Shown one piece after another: positions 39,114-46,724 of a stretch of DNA of 64,000 nucleotides. This DNA is from Actinomycetota bacterium. Its GTDB lineage: Bacteria > Actinomycetota > Acidimicrobiia > Acidimicrobiales > JAMCPD01. The notes beneath the pieces are model-generated. The model was not told where the DNA came from. It saw nothing but the letters and a program-made list of their open reading frames with translations, and ran no database searches. The stretch's first letter is position 1. Every line of letters starts with the position of its first letter. Where the stretch lies: contig JAMCPD010000018.1 in the NCBI GenBank assembly GCA_023379935.1, positions 68,567 to 132,566 on the forward strand, read 5' to 3'. Position numbers and translations under genes: made by a program.

Positions 39114-39688
39114 TGCCTTTTTATCTTTACCATCTCCCCTATCATGACCCCTTCTTCAGTTACATCAATAACTTCATCACGCCGGGTTGGAATATTTTTG
39201 CCTACATAATCAGGTCGAATTGGTACTTCACGATGCCCTCTGTCTATCATGACTGCCAGTTGAATACAGCTAGCTCTGCCCCAATCGGAGATGGCGTTCA
39301 ATGCAGCACGAACTGTGCGACCGGTAAAGAGTACATCATCTACAAGCACAACTATTTTATTATCCAAGTTGCACGGTATATATGTTTCCGCCTGAGGTAT
39401 CATCGGACGCAATCCTATGTCATCTCTGTAAAACGCCACGTCCAGGGTACCTACCTGTATGGGTGTCTGTTCAAGTTCCTCCAAAGTTTGAGCCAAACGA
39501 TGAGTCAAGTCTACACCCCCTGTTTGCAAACCCAGTATTACGAGATTGTCAGCTCCTTTGTTACGCTCAAGGATTTCATGCGCAATACGTGTTATCGCGC
39601 GCTTGGTATCTTCAGCCGACATTACTTCAGACCTGGGCACGAACTTGCCCCCATGAGGTGGTCTGAGCATGCGTTCTCTCTCAGCCAT
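39110..39688 (-). CDS. pyrR: PyrR, pyrimidine operon RNA-binding regulator / uracil phosphoribosyltransferase
   Basis: 192 residues. The phosphoribosyl pyrophosphate loop VVLVDDVLFTGRTVRAALNAI, the body ITRIAHEILERNKG..NLVILGLQTGGVDLTHRLA, and GTLDVAFYRDDIGLRP are those of PyrR. It binds a stem-loop in the pyr leader in response to UMP or UTP and often has uracil phosphoribosyltransferase activity. It is about 15 residues longer at the N-terminus than typical; an internal ATG at residue 7 or 23 is possible. It heads the six-gene operon and has a plausible target loop 150 bases upstream. Confidence 0.95.
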   Translation of the reverse strand: MAERERMLRPPHGGKFVPRSEVMSAEDTKRAITRIAHEILERNKGADNLVILGLQTGGVDLTHRLAQTLEELEQTPIQVGTLDVAFYRDDIGLRPMIPQAETYIPCNLDNKIVVLVDDVLFTGRTVRAALNAISDWGRASCIQLAVMIDRGHREVPIRPDYVGKNIPTRRDEVIDVTEEGVMIGEMVKIKRQ

Positions 39689-39720
39689 CAGTCTCGCCAG
39701 TCCTCAGTCTCGCCAGTCCT
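39689..39720. repeat. 16-bp tandem duplication abutting the pyrR start
   Basis: Two perfect copies of CAGTCTCGCCAGTCCT at 39689-39704 and 39705-39720, directly before the pyrR start codon on the transcribed strand (minus strand AGGACTGGCGAGACTG). The AGGA core could be a ribosome-binding site, and the duplication places two such cores in tandem. Confidence 0.85.
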
Positions 39721-39728
39721 CATCAACT

Positions 39729-39801
39729 GGTCATTGGCCGCTGTCAACTGATCCTTGCCGACAGTGCTTCCACACTGCTTGGGACCCCGGCAGGGCCAAT
39801 T
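39729..39801 (-). promoter_or_regulatory. Nested inverted repeats in the pyr leader
   Basis: On the transcribed strand ATTGGCC pairs with GGCCAAT, and within this arm TGCCG pairs with CGGCA, with an inner CAGTG...CACTG hairpin. This gives a long stacked structure of about 70 bases between the candidate PyrR loop and pyrR. No U-run follows, so if it regulates it may act on translation of pyrR rather than as an intrinsic terminator. Inference. Confidence 0.45.
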
Positions 39802-39836
39802 TGCCTGTGTTATAAACATCTACCATCACTCCGTAC

Positions 39837-39850
39837 GGTCTCACTGAACC
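39837..39850 (-). promoter_or_regulatory. Candidate PyrR-binding loop
   Basis: On the minus strand, GGTTCAGTGAGACC. The published PyrR anti-antiterminator loop consensus ARUCCNGNGAGGYU fits with four changes, two pairs of which keep base pairing (A-U to G-C at the base of the stem, C-G to U-A near the loop). The invariant GNGA is kept. It sits between the likely pyr promoter and pyrR. Confidence 0.55.
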
Positions 39851-39893
39851 TGTTTCACGGTTACTACTTAATTTTTTATGGTTACTACCGAGA

Positions 39894-39900
39894 TATTATA
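39894..39900. promoter_or_regulatory. Shared -10 region between pyrR operon and methyltransferase gene
   Basis: On the minus strand TATAAT (39895-39900) is the likely -10 of the pyr operon; on the plus strand TATTAT (39894-39899) is a good -10 for the gene at 39910, which would then be almost leaderless. -35 elements are poor on both sides. Confidence 0.45.
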
Positions 39901-39909
39901 GTACATGGG

Positions 39910-40716
39910 ATGCGTAACAAAAGCAAATCGATGGACAACTGGGATGAGGACAACTGGGATGGGGAACTCTACGATCATATTTCGGATCCAATGGCCAAAT
40001 GGGGCGGGAAAATTATAGATTTATTAAACTTGCAAGGTTCCGAGACGATACTTGATGCCGGCTGTGGCAGCGGCCGAGTTAGCGAAATACTAGCCTCACG
40101 TCTATCCGACGGTGGACTACTTGTTGGGCTGGATAACTCCGCGTCAATGCTTAAACAGGCAAGAAAACGTTTGGAGGGTTTCGGCAATAGAGCGCGATTT
40201 GTCCGGGCGGATCTACGAGCTAATCTAAGTGAACAGTTAGGCATAGACGTATTTTTTGACGCAATTTTTTCTTCCGCCACTTTTCACTGGATTTTGGACC
40301 ATGACAAGTTGTTTTCGAATCTTGCCCAACTACTGTTACCTGGAGGCAAGCTTGTTGCTCAATGGGGCGGAGAAGGTAATCTTGCCGACGTTGGCAAGGT
40401 CGTAACAGAACTTGGCCAAGACTGGCCAAAAGGCGTCTATTTTGCCGGTGTGGAACAGACCAAACAGCGCTTGAATAATGCGGGATTTACTAATGTGCAG
40501 GTATGGTCCCACCCTGAACCGACATCTTTTGATAATCGGGATAAATTGGCTACATACTTGGCAACCATCGTCTTGCGCCCTCAGGTCCAAAGGCTGGGTA
40601 AAACCAAAGGATTTTGGTTTGCCAAACAGGTGGCACAGCGACTTGATGAACCATTACTGGACTATGTAAGGATCAACGCCGTAGCCGTTAAGAGTGAAGT
40701 CCATCTCATTAATTAG
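39910..40716 (+). CDS. Class I SAM-dependent methyltransferase (Tam/UbiE-like)
   Basis: 268 residues. The S-adenosylmethionine motifs are in order: ETILDAGCGSGRVSEILASRL (motif I), GLLVGLDNSASMLKQARKRL (acidic ribose-binding Asp), RARFVRADLRA, FDAIFSSATFHWILDHDKLFSNLAQLLLPGGKLVAQWGG. The FxWxxDHxxxF arrangement resembles trans-aconitate methyltransferases and polyketide-type C-methyltransferases. The substrate cannot be told. It is divergent from the pyr operon, sharing an overlapping -10 region. Confidence 0.88.
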   Translation: MRNKSKSMDNWDEDNWDGELYDHISDPMAKWGGKIIDLLNLQGSETILDAGCGSGRVSEILASRLSDGGLLVGLDNSASMLKQARKRLEGFGNRARFVRADLRANLSEQLGIDVFFDAIFSSATFHWILDHDKLFSNLAQLLLPGGKLVAQWGGEGNLADVGKVVTELGQDWPKGVYFAGVEQTKQRLNNAGFTNVQVWSHPEPTSFDNRDKLATYLATIVLRPQVQRLGKTKGFWFAKQVAQRLDEPLLDYVRINAVAVKSEVHLIN

Positions 40717-40837
40717 CTTATTTGTGTGGTAATATCTGGTGCAATGTCCCATTTTTAACCGGCTGTTTTCTCCGGGACGACTCTGCCCACTGTTCCTTTT
40801 TTTCATCGGTGGACGCGGTTGGCCCCGTCTAATGCTT

Positions 40838-40862
40838 GTATGGAGGGTTTTTTCATCCATAC
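40838..40862. terminator. Inverted repeat between convergent genes
   Basis: GTATGGA (40838-40844) and TCCATAC (40856-40862) form a perfect 7-bp stem with a loop containing TTTTTT. It lies downstream of both the methyltransferase gene and the convergent coiled-coil gene, so it may terminate either. Confidence 0.4.
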
Positions 40863-40972
40863 GCAGTACTACGGCATTATCGGGGGAAATTTAAATATGG
40901 TCCTATATTTGTTGAGTGCTACGCCAGATGTCTTTTAGTAGCGCCTTCTGGTCAACTAACCCAAAGTAGACC

Positions 40973-42004
40973 TTAAGCTGCTTGTGTGTTCCATTCCGTA
41001 GGTGTCACCACAACTACATTCTTTTGAATCGCCAGTTTTTGAGCTAACTCATCAATAGATGCTCCCACTGCACAAGCCACGCATACTCCTCCCGTAGCTT
41101 GTCCTAAAAGCTCGGCTCTGCGTAAAGAACGCTCAATATCGTTTACATCAATTCTCGATGAAACCTCAGCTACAATATAAACCGAAACTTTATCGTCTTT
41201 GCCAATAGCGGAATGCACCGCATCTGCAAGCAAGATGTCACAACGGAAATCATCCTCAGCACCGGCCTTGGTAAGTAAACTGTCGAGATCTCCTCTATTG
41301 ATAAGGTGTATTTGACGAAATCCTCGACTGGCAAGGTATGCGGTTGCTTTCTCTCGCCATTGCGATTCAAAGTAACCACCTTTGAGTTGACCGATATCAT
41401 CTCCATAGCGCTTTAAGATCGTCTCGTGGCGTTTGGAAATCTCCACCAACTCGGCCAAAGTCGCCTCATGGCGCTCAGCTATCTTTTCTATGCGATCGAG
41501 ACGGCTTTCATGGCGTTTGGAAATCTCCACCAACTCGGCCAAAGTCGCCTCATGGCGCTCAGCTATCTTTTCTATGCGGCTAAGACGGCTCTCGTGGCGT
41601 TTGGAAATCTCCACCAACTCGGCCAAAGTCGCCTCATGGCGCTCAGCTATTTTTTCTATGCGATCGAGACGGCTTTCATGGCGTTTGGAAATCTCCACCA
41701 ACTCGGCCAAAGTCGCCTCATGGCGCTCAGCTATCTTTTCTATGCGGCTAAGACGGCTCTCATGGCGTTTGGAAACCTCCACCAACTCGGCCAAAGTCGT
41801 CTCGTGGCGCTCAGCTATCTTTTCTATGCGGCTAAGACGGCTCTCATGGCGTTTGGAAATCTCTATTAGCTTTTCAAGTTTGTCATCCATTGATGCAACT
41901 TTTTCAGGAAGCTCCAAAAGCCTCTCCGACAACACTACAGCCCGCAACTCCGCTGCCAGACTGGGATTTTGCCGCATTTCAGTAATTATTTCTAGGGTAT
42001 TCAC
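40973..42004 (-). CDS. Coiled-coil repeat protein with PD-(D/E)XK nuclease-like C-terminus (DUF3782-like)
   Basis: 343 residues. Residues 46-185 are five near-identical 28-residue repeats (LVEISKRHESRL / SRIEKIAERHEATLAE), each four heptads, so a continuous coiled coil is expected; a partial sixth follows to about 195. Residues 205-343 form an alpha/beta domain with FESQWREKATAYLASRGF, then DILLADAVHS and VYIVAEVSSRI, matching the (D)...ExK core of PD-(D/E)XK-like DUF3782 proteins, although the ExK Lys is Ser here, so nuclease activity is doubtful. The family occurs mostly in prokaryotes prone to gene transfer and has no known function. It is a single gene. Confidence 0.75.
   Translation of the reverse strand: MNTLEIITEMRQNPSLAAELRAVVLSERLLELPEKVASMDDKLEKLIEISKRHESRLSRIEKIAERHETTLAELVEVSKRHESRLSRIEKIAERHEATLAELVEISKRHESRLDRIEKIAERHEATLAELVEISKRHESRLSRIEKIAERHEATLAELVEISKRHESRLDRIEKIAERHEATLAELVEISKRHETILKRYGDDIGQLKGGYFESQWREKATAYLASRGFRQIHLINRGDLDSLLTKAGAEDDFRCDILLADAVHSAIGKDDKVSVYIVAEVSSRIDVNDIERSLRRAELLGQATGGVCVACAVGASIDELAQKLAIQKNVVVVTPTEWNTQAA
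41450..41869. repeat. 84-bp coding tandem repeats, five copies
   Basis: Five tandem 84-bp units, 420 bp in total, each coding for 28 residues of the coiled coil. Copies differ at a few bases, mainly a Ser/Asp alternation (SRLSRIEK / SRLDRIEK), which makes units 3 and 5 alike and units 2 and 4 alike. The alternation suggests that duplication went by pairs of units. Confidence 0.92.
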
Positions 42005-42102
42005 TGTTACTCCTTTTTCTTTTTATATTATACTGCCACCTTGACAGCTAAAGCAAACATATCAGAGGGGTATGACAGTTAGATGACTTTGCCAACTTCT
42101 AG

Positions 42103-42827
42103 GCACACATAGAGTGTACGGGCAATCTGGCAAAACGGTTGGCAATCCAGCTGAGAACCTCACTGCGAGCTGCGGTGAGCACACCTGAGTGGGTGGCATT
42201 AGCGTAGAAGTTGCAGGTCCACACTATCACCAACCATACATGCTTGATGAGCGACGAAATACTCGGTCAAGAAAGGAGGAATTGTCTTGTCCGATTGCCC
42301 TGTACAACAAGAATAGGGGTGATAGTGTGCACCAGTCCGGGATTATTCTTTGCCGCATCGTGAAGTAGCCCGAGCATACTGGTTGGATTGGGCCGCAAGA
42401 TTGATGCCGGATTTATTCCCGCCAAAGCTTGAGCAATCTGAGACAAGCAACCTTGATTGACAATCGATGCTTTTTCGGCACCAAACGGCGTGAATATAGA
42501 AGTAACCGGCAGATGACGGTAAGTGTGTGCCCACGCCCATAGTGTCATCACTATGTAAACAAGATCACTTTTACCTGAAGTAATGCCTCCTTGGTCGGAC
42601 AAGTCTCTCATCGCAGCAATTGCCAGGGAGAGATTGGTCGCTGGTGCCATAGCCACTACACCGTCAATATGGAGATCGGGGGCGTAAGATGGCGCCAGTT
42701 GCCCTGCAAACAACGCAACCTGCCCTCCTTGAGAGTGACCGACGATTACAATATTACGGCTTAAGTGTAAGCCGGGGATTTGAGCGGCGGCGCGAACCGA
42801 ATCAAGAACCCTTAGCCGGGTTCGCAA
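42103..42827 (-). pseudogene. Truncated, frameshifted secretory lipase / alpha-beta hydrolase
   Basis: The frame from 42827 to 42267 encodes RLRVLDSVRAAAQIPGLHLSRN, VIVGHSQGGQVALFAGQLAP (nucleophile elbow GHSQG) and VVAMAPATNLS, matching the secretory lipase family (PF03583), but lacks the N-terminal half. After residue 180 the match continues in another phase: THSGVLTAARSEVLSWIANRFA, the family's C-terminal end, near 42120-42200. So the gene has lost its 5' half and carries at least one frameshift. It abuts the histidine kinase stop. Confidence 0.7.
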
Positions 42828-43996
42828 GAGGATTCACCTTTTGTATCTATAGTGACAACAATGCAAGTACCATTTTGCGGTATTGAATCAATTTTTAAAT
42901 AAGCACCGATTGAACGCGCACGCTCTGCCATTCCCAACAGTCCCAACGCCTTAGAGTGTTGCAAAGGGGGGAGAATAGAGGGGAGATAAGAAAGCTCATT
43001 CGGCGATTCGCCGGAAGTCGTTTCCCACGTAAGGGGTAGTTTAAAGCCGCAACCGTCATCAGTGACTGTAAGGCGCACTTGAGGAATATGGCCGGTGGAG
43101 AAAAAGGAGATAACAACTGTGGCGTTGTTAGCAGAAGAATGGCGCTCTATATTGACCAGGGCTTCTTGGGCTATCCTAAAAAGTGCCAACTCAACTTCCG
43201 GTTGTAAACGAAACTCATCTCCCTCCAAAATAAAGCGCGCATTAACTGTGTTGTTTGAACGTTCCTGCAATTGAGCAACCAACTTATGTAATGACGTTGT
43301 CAAACCAAGATCATTGAGCATCGGCGGCCGAAGCCCTCTGGTAATATTTCTTAAGTCCTCAATACACCTGTAAGCGGTATTTAAAATATCCAAAAGAGAA
43401 TCTTTAAAAGACTGGGAAAGATTATCGTCCTCTGAAAGGTTGCTTATACTGCGGCAAAGATGGGTAAGAACCTGTATGGGTTCATCGTGCAACTCCTGAG
43501 CAATACGACGACGCTCATCTTCTTCTACCTTGAGTAAATTCATCGCGTAAGACTCCGCTTGGGTTTTAGCCAGCATATATGCCCGTCGCGCTTGTTCTGT
43601 CTCTTCAAGTGCGGCTTGCCTTTTGTCAACCTCTTGTCCTGTAAAGACAGCAATAACATCCATGGCTGCCAACTGAACTACTATTCCCCATACTTCAGCA
43701 GCTTGTAGAGCTTTTACCGCGGCTATTGTACCCGGCAAACTCAACAAAGTAGCAATAATTGCAGTAACTATTCCACCTTTTATGCCTAAATTTAACGAAC
43801 CATACAAAATTGGGACTACAAATAAAATTACCGTATAGTTGCTGGGTATGTGCACGGGGAAAAATCCCCAGGTACCTCCAACCCATATCCTTACCAGAAA
43901 TACCGCCCCAAACAACAGTATGATCTCTATGGAATATTTGACAAGATCAGCAGTTGTCTGAGTGCCTTGCTTTCCGAGCAAACCGACCTTGTCCAT
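42812..43996 (-). CDS. Sensor histidine kinase of the NarL/DesK type (HisKA_3)
   Basis: About 394 residues from ATG 43996, which follows the response regulator stop after one base; longer frames to 44074 overlap that gene. Four to five hydrophobic segments (residues about 20-120: YSIEIILLFGAVFLVRIW, YTVILFVVPILYGS, GIVTAIIATLLSLPG, VQLAAMDVIAVFTG) form a MASE-like membrane sensor. The HisKA_3 box KVEEDERRRIAQELHDEPIQ carries the phosphoacceptor His. The HATPase domain has FRIAQEALVNIERHSSANNATV, TDDGCGF and GLLGMAERARSIGA. The ligand is unknown. It is paired with the NarL-type regulator just upstream. Confidence 0.9.
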   Translation of the reverse strand: MDKVGLLGKQGTQTTADLVKYSIEIILLFGAVFLVRIWVGGTWGFFPVHIPSNYTVILFVVPILYGSLNLGIKGGIVTAIIATLLSLPGTIAAVKALQAAEVWGIVVQLAAMDVIAVFTGQEVDKRQAALEETEQARRAYMLAKTQAESYAMNLLKVEEDERRRIAQELHDEPIQVLTHLCRSISNLSEDDNLSQSFKDSLLDILNTAYRCIEDLRNITRGLRPPMLNDLGLTTSLHKLVAQLQERSNNTVNARFILEGDEFRLQPEVELALFRIAQEALVNIERHSSANNATVVISFFSTGHIPQVRLTVTDDGCGFKLPLTWETTSGESPNELSYLPSILPPLQHSKALGLLGMAERARSIGAYLKIDSIPQNGTCIVVTIDTKGESSCEPG

Positions 43997-43997
43997 C

Positions 43998-44801
43998 TTA
44001 CGGAGTGGATTTGAAGTCACCTTTAGTGACATAAACAATAAGCTGGACTCTTGAGCTAACTCCCAACTTAGCAAAAATATGACTCAAGTGTACCTCTATG
44101 GTGCGCCTGGATACCTTTAAAACAGATGCTATAGACTTATTGGTCATACCTTGTATCACAAGGTTTAATATCTCTATCTCCCTTTGTGTAAGGCTGGTGA
44201 GATCAGGTTGGCCTCTTGAAGCATCTAAGGACACGGGGTTGGGTTGACCTAAGATATCACTGTTTTTCAAGCGCTCGTTGGTGTTGCTACCGCTATTATC
44301 GATAGAGACCTCCATCAATGCTTTTGCCAAATCTACATCCAAAACCGTTGAGTTTGAGTGTACAGTTCTTATGGCATCGGCCAATTTAGATCCAGATGCA
44401 GTTTTGAGCATATAGCCGGCGGCTCCTACTGCCATCGCTCTACGAATATAGTCGCTCTCGTCGTATGCGGAAAGCATCAATATTTTTCTTGTAGGATCCT
44501 CATCCAACAGTTCGCGTGCAATATCTATTCCGCTGTCAGTTGATAAACGGACATCAAGCAGAATGACATCAGGGTTTAAGGCAGTGGCCAACTCCTGTGT
44601 CTCTTTGGCGTTAGATGCCACCCCAACCACATGAATGTCTTTGAACTTCCCCAAAATCTCCTTTGTCCCTTCCCTAAACAGCGCGTGATCATCAACCACC
44701 AAAACCGTAATCCGAGCTCCACCTTTCAGGGTTTGATCATTGGCAGGGCTATCGCCAGTATCTTTACCTAACAGCGCGCTACCAGGATTTTTGTTAACCA
44801 C
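43998..44801 (-). CDS. NarL/LuxR-family response regulator
   Basis: 267 residues. The receiver has the acidic pair in VVDDHALFREG, the phosphoacceptor Asp in NPDVILLDVRLSTDSGID, and Lys in GYMLKTASG. The C-terminal helix-turn-helix is SLTQREIEILNLVIQGMTNKSIASVLKVSRRTIEVHLSHIFAKLGV. An insert of about 45 residues (NSGSNTNERLKNSDILGQ...) separates the domains. It is co-transcribed with the kinase and lies 100 bases from the end of the second pilin operon on the same strand, so control of that operon is possible but unproven. Confidence 0.93.
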   Translation of the reverse strand: MVNKNPGSALLGKDTGDSPANDQTLKGGARITVLVVDDHALFREGTKEILGKFKDIHVVGVASNAKETQELATALNPDVILLDVRLSTDSGIDIARELLDEDPTRKILMLSAYDESDYIRRAMAVGAAGYMLKTASGSKLADAIRTVHSNSTVLDVDLAKALMEVSIDNSGSNTNERLKNSDILGQPNPVSLDASRGQPDLTSLTQREIEILNLVIQGMTNKSIASVLKVSRRTIEVHLSHIFAKLGVSSRVQLIVYVTKGDFKSTP

Positions 44802-44853
44802 AACTACTAAGTATAGCCGTTATAAGCAATACTGTGTGTATTGTTCACAATAT

Positions 44854-44876
44854 CTAAAACAGCCGGACTGTTTTAG
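44854..44876 (-). terminator. Perfect inverted repeat downstream of the second pilin operon
   Basis: CTAAAACAG (44854-44862), five bases, CTGTTTTAG (44868-44876). On the minus strand it is 29 bases after the stop of the Gly-rich protein. The stem ends in TTTTAG, so a weak intrinsic terminator is plausible. It is also located in the promoter region of the response regulator gene, so an operator is an alternative. Confidence 0.5.
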
Positions 44877-44904
44877 AGCTTTCCAAATGGAATCCGTATC
44901 TACT

Positions 44905-46710
44905 TTACTGCCATCCATAAGGAGGTCCAGTTTGACTTGAGCCATTTGCTGCTTGCACTACAACCGCCACTACATCTCCGCTTGAAAAACCCGTCCCTGT
45001 TGGGATATTCAGTGTAAGCTGGGTGGGGCTGTTTAGAGTAAAACCGGGTGAAGGATAGGGAATGGTAACGCAGTTTCCCGGGCTCGTACAAAACAGTACT
45101 TGAAGCCCACTAGCTGGTACGAGATGTTTATCTCCCGTTAGAACAGCAAAGTTGTCACCCTGCACAATTACTTGATTACCCGCCACACCATCCCAACTGG
45201 CTTGACTGCCATTAGGCAAGATACCGGTTAACGACAACACTACAGGCGGTCCAAGATGTATATACCAATAGGATAGAGAGTTGCTTGTATAACTGCCAAA
45301 ACTTTCTACAACCGAGGCAAGGCCGCTACACGGAGATGCCGGTACTGTGAGGGCAATCTGGCTTGACGTATAGCTAAGGACCGTGGCGGGAAGTGTGTGA
45401 CTTGATGCACCGCAGGAGATTATAAAATTGACAACCGGGGTCGGTTGCCCGGAGCACCACAAACTACTTCCATTTATCTGAACCGAATTGCCGCCAGCCT
45501 TAGGCCCACCATTGGGGCTAATCGAAGTAAGGGTGGGTTGGGGAATGTAGTAGAATGATTGAGAATTGGACGTACCGCCATATGAAGTAGTCAAACTAAC
45601 AGGTGCACTGCTACAAGCCGTTCCGGCCGGAGAAGTTACGGTACAGCTGGTCATAGAGAGAGAGGAACATGACAGGGTTTGAGAACCCCATTGGACACTA
45701 ACCGTACCTGCTCCTTCAAAGTAGTTTCCGTTTATTGTAACTTGCGTGCCACCGGTATACAGCCCTGAAGTCGGCGAAAGGGAACTAATTGTCGGAGCGG
45801 CATATGTAAAGGTGAGGTTGTTGATATAACCGTTGCTGGCAGTGTTCCATCCGGTAGAATTTACGGTAACCCAAGATGCCCAATATGACGATCCTCCCCC
45901 GCCTCCACCTCCGCCACTATCTCCGCACCACCAACCATTTCCGCCCCCCCCGCCTCCGCCGCCATTGTAGCCGCCACCACCGCCCCCTCCTCCCCCGCCT
46001 CCATACCAGTTCCACCAGCAGTACCCCCCACCACCGCTGCTACCTCCTCCTCCCCCGGGGCCGCTTTGATTGGCGCCGCCACCGCCCCCTCCACCGCCGT
46101 TACAACCTCCACCTCCTGATCCGCCGTTGCCCCAACCGGCATTACCTCCACACTGGTCAGGACTACCGTTTCCACCGCTACCTCCTCCTCCCCCGCCGCC
46201 GCCTCCTACAATAGCTGTTACGCCGGGCCAAGACGGGCAGTTTCCTCCGCTTGCATTGTAGCATGTCACACCAGATGCGTTTCCGCCGGCACCCCCGTTT
46301 TGCGCACCTCCCCCGCCGCCAGCGCCCCCTCCTCCCCCATAGCCCCAAGAGTTAGTCCAACAACCTATGGCATCGCCCGGGTTTACCCAAAATGTGCCGG
46401 TGACCACCTCACCATCTCCGCCTTGTCCGCTGTTTACGCTTTGTCCGGCTCCACCCGCTACGGTTGCACTCACACTCCCGTACGCTGTAATTGTTGTTTG
46501 GCAACCTAAGGATATGGTTGTACTTACCGGTAGCGCATGGAGATGTTGAGGCAAGGGTCTAGAAACAGGATGTGGAGGAATCCCATACACAACCATGGCA
46601 AAAAGAGCTACGGCAAACACAACAGGTGCCGAACGCCATAGGGATTTTAGTAAGGGAAATTTTGGCAAAGAATATCCGTTTCTTGGGTTGACTATAGCTT
46701 CAAAATTCAT
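44905..46710 (-). CDS. Glycine-rich surface protein with IPT/TIG domains
   Basis: 601 residues. An uncleaved N-terminal membrane segment (APVVFAVALFAMVVYGI) is followed by a domain with repeated Gly runs (GGGGGGGGGG, residues about 120-270) of the glycine-rich type. The C-terminal 320 residues contain three IPT/TIG Ig-like units: PTISSLSPTSGLYTGGTQVTINGNYF, PTLTSISPNGGPKAGGNSVQINGSSL, and one ending VIVQGDNF. IPT domains occur in cell-surface proteins and adhesins. An AGGAGG lies ten bases upstream of the ATG, overlapping the end of the preceding PilW-like gene. It is the last gene of the second pilin operon and probably an operon-linked adhesin. Confidence 0.8.
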   Translation of the reverse strand: MNFEAIVNPRNGYSLPKFPLLKSLWRSAPVVFAVALFAMVVYGIPPHPVSRPLPQHLHALPVSTTISLGCQTTITAYGSVSATVAGGAGQSVNSGQGGDGEVVTGTFWVNPGDAIGCWTNSWGYGGGGGAGGGGGAQNGGAGGNASGVTCYNASGGNCPSWPGVTAIVGGGGGGGGGSGGNGSPDQCGGNAGWGNGGSGGGGCNGGGGGGGGANQSGPGGGGGSSGGGGYCWWNWYGGGGGGGGGGGYNGGGGGGGGNGWWCGDSGGGGGGGGSSYWASWVTVNSTGWNTASNGYINNLTFTYAAPTISSLSPTSGLYTGGTQVTINGNYFEGAGTVSVQWGSQTLSCSSLSMTSCTVTSPAGTACSSAPVSLTTSYGGTSNSQSFYYIPQPTLTSISPNGGPKAGGNSVQINGSSLWCSGQPTPVVNFIISCGASSHTLPATVLSYTSSQIALTVPASPCSGLASVVESFGSYTSNSLSYWYIHLGPPVVLSLTGILPNGSQASWDGVAGNQVIVQGDNFAVLTGDKHLVPASGLQVLFCTSPGNCVTIPYPSPGFTLNSPTQLTLNIPTGTGFSSGDVVAVVVQAANGSSQTGPPYGWQ

Positions 46711-46724
46711 GGTGACATAACCTC

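Noticed and set aside
39086-39751. Plus-strand frame of 221 codons opposite pyrR
   Set aside because: pyrR on the other strand is certain, and the antisense product has no recognisable features.
41426-42044. Long open frames on the plus strand across the 84-bp repeats
   Set aside because: They are mirror frames of the minus-strand coiled-coil gene, which has the domain evidence and normal composition; the repeats open all frames.
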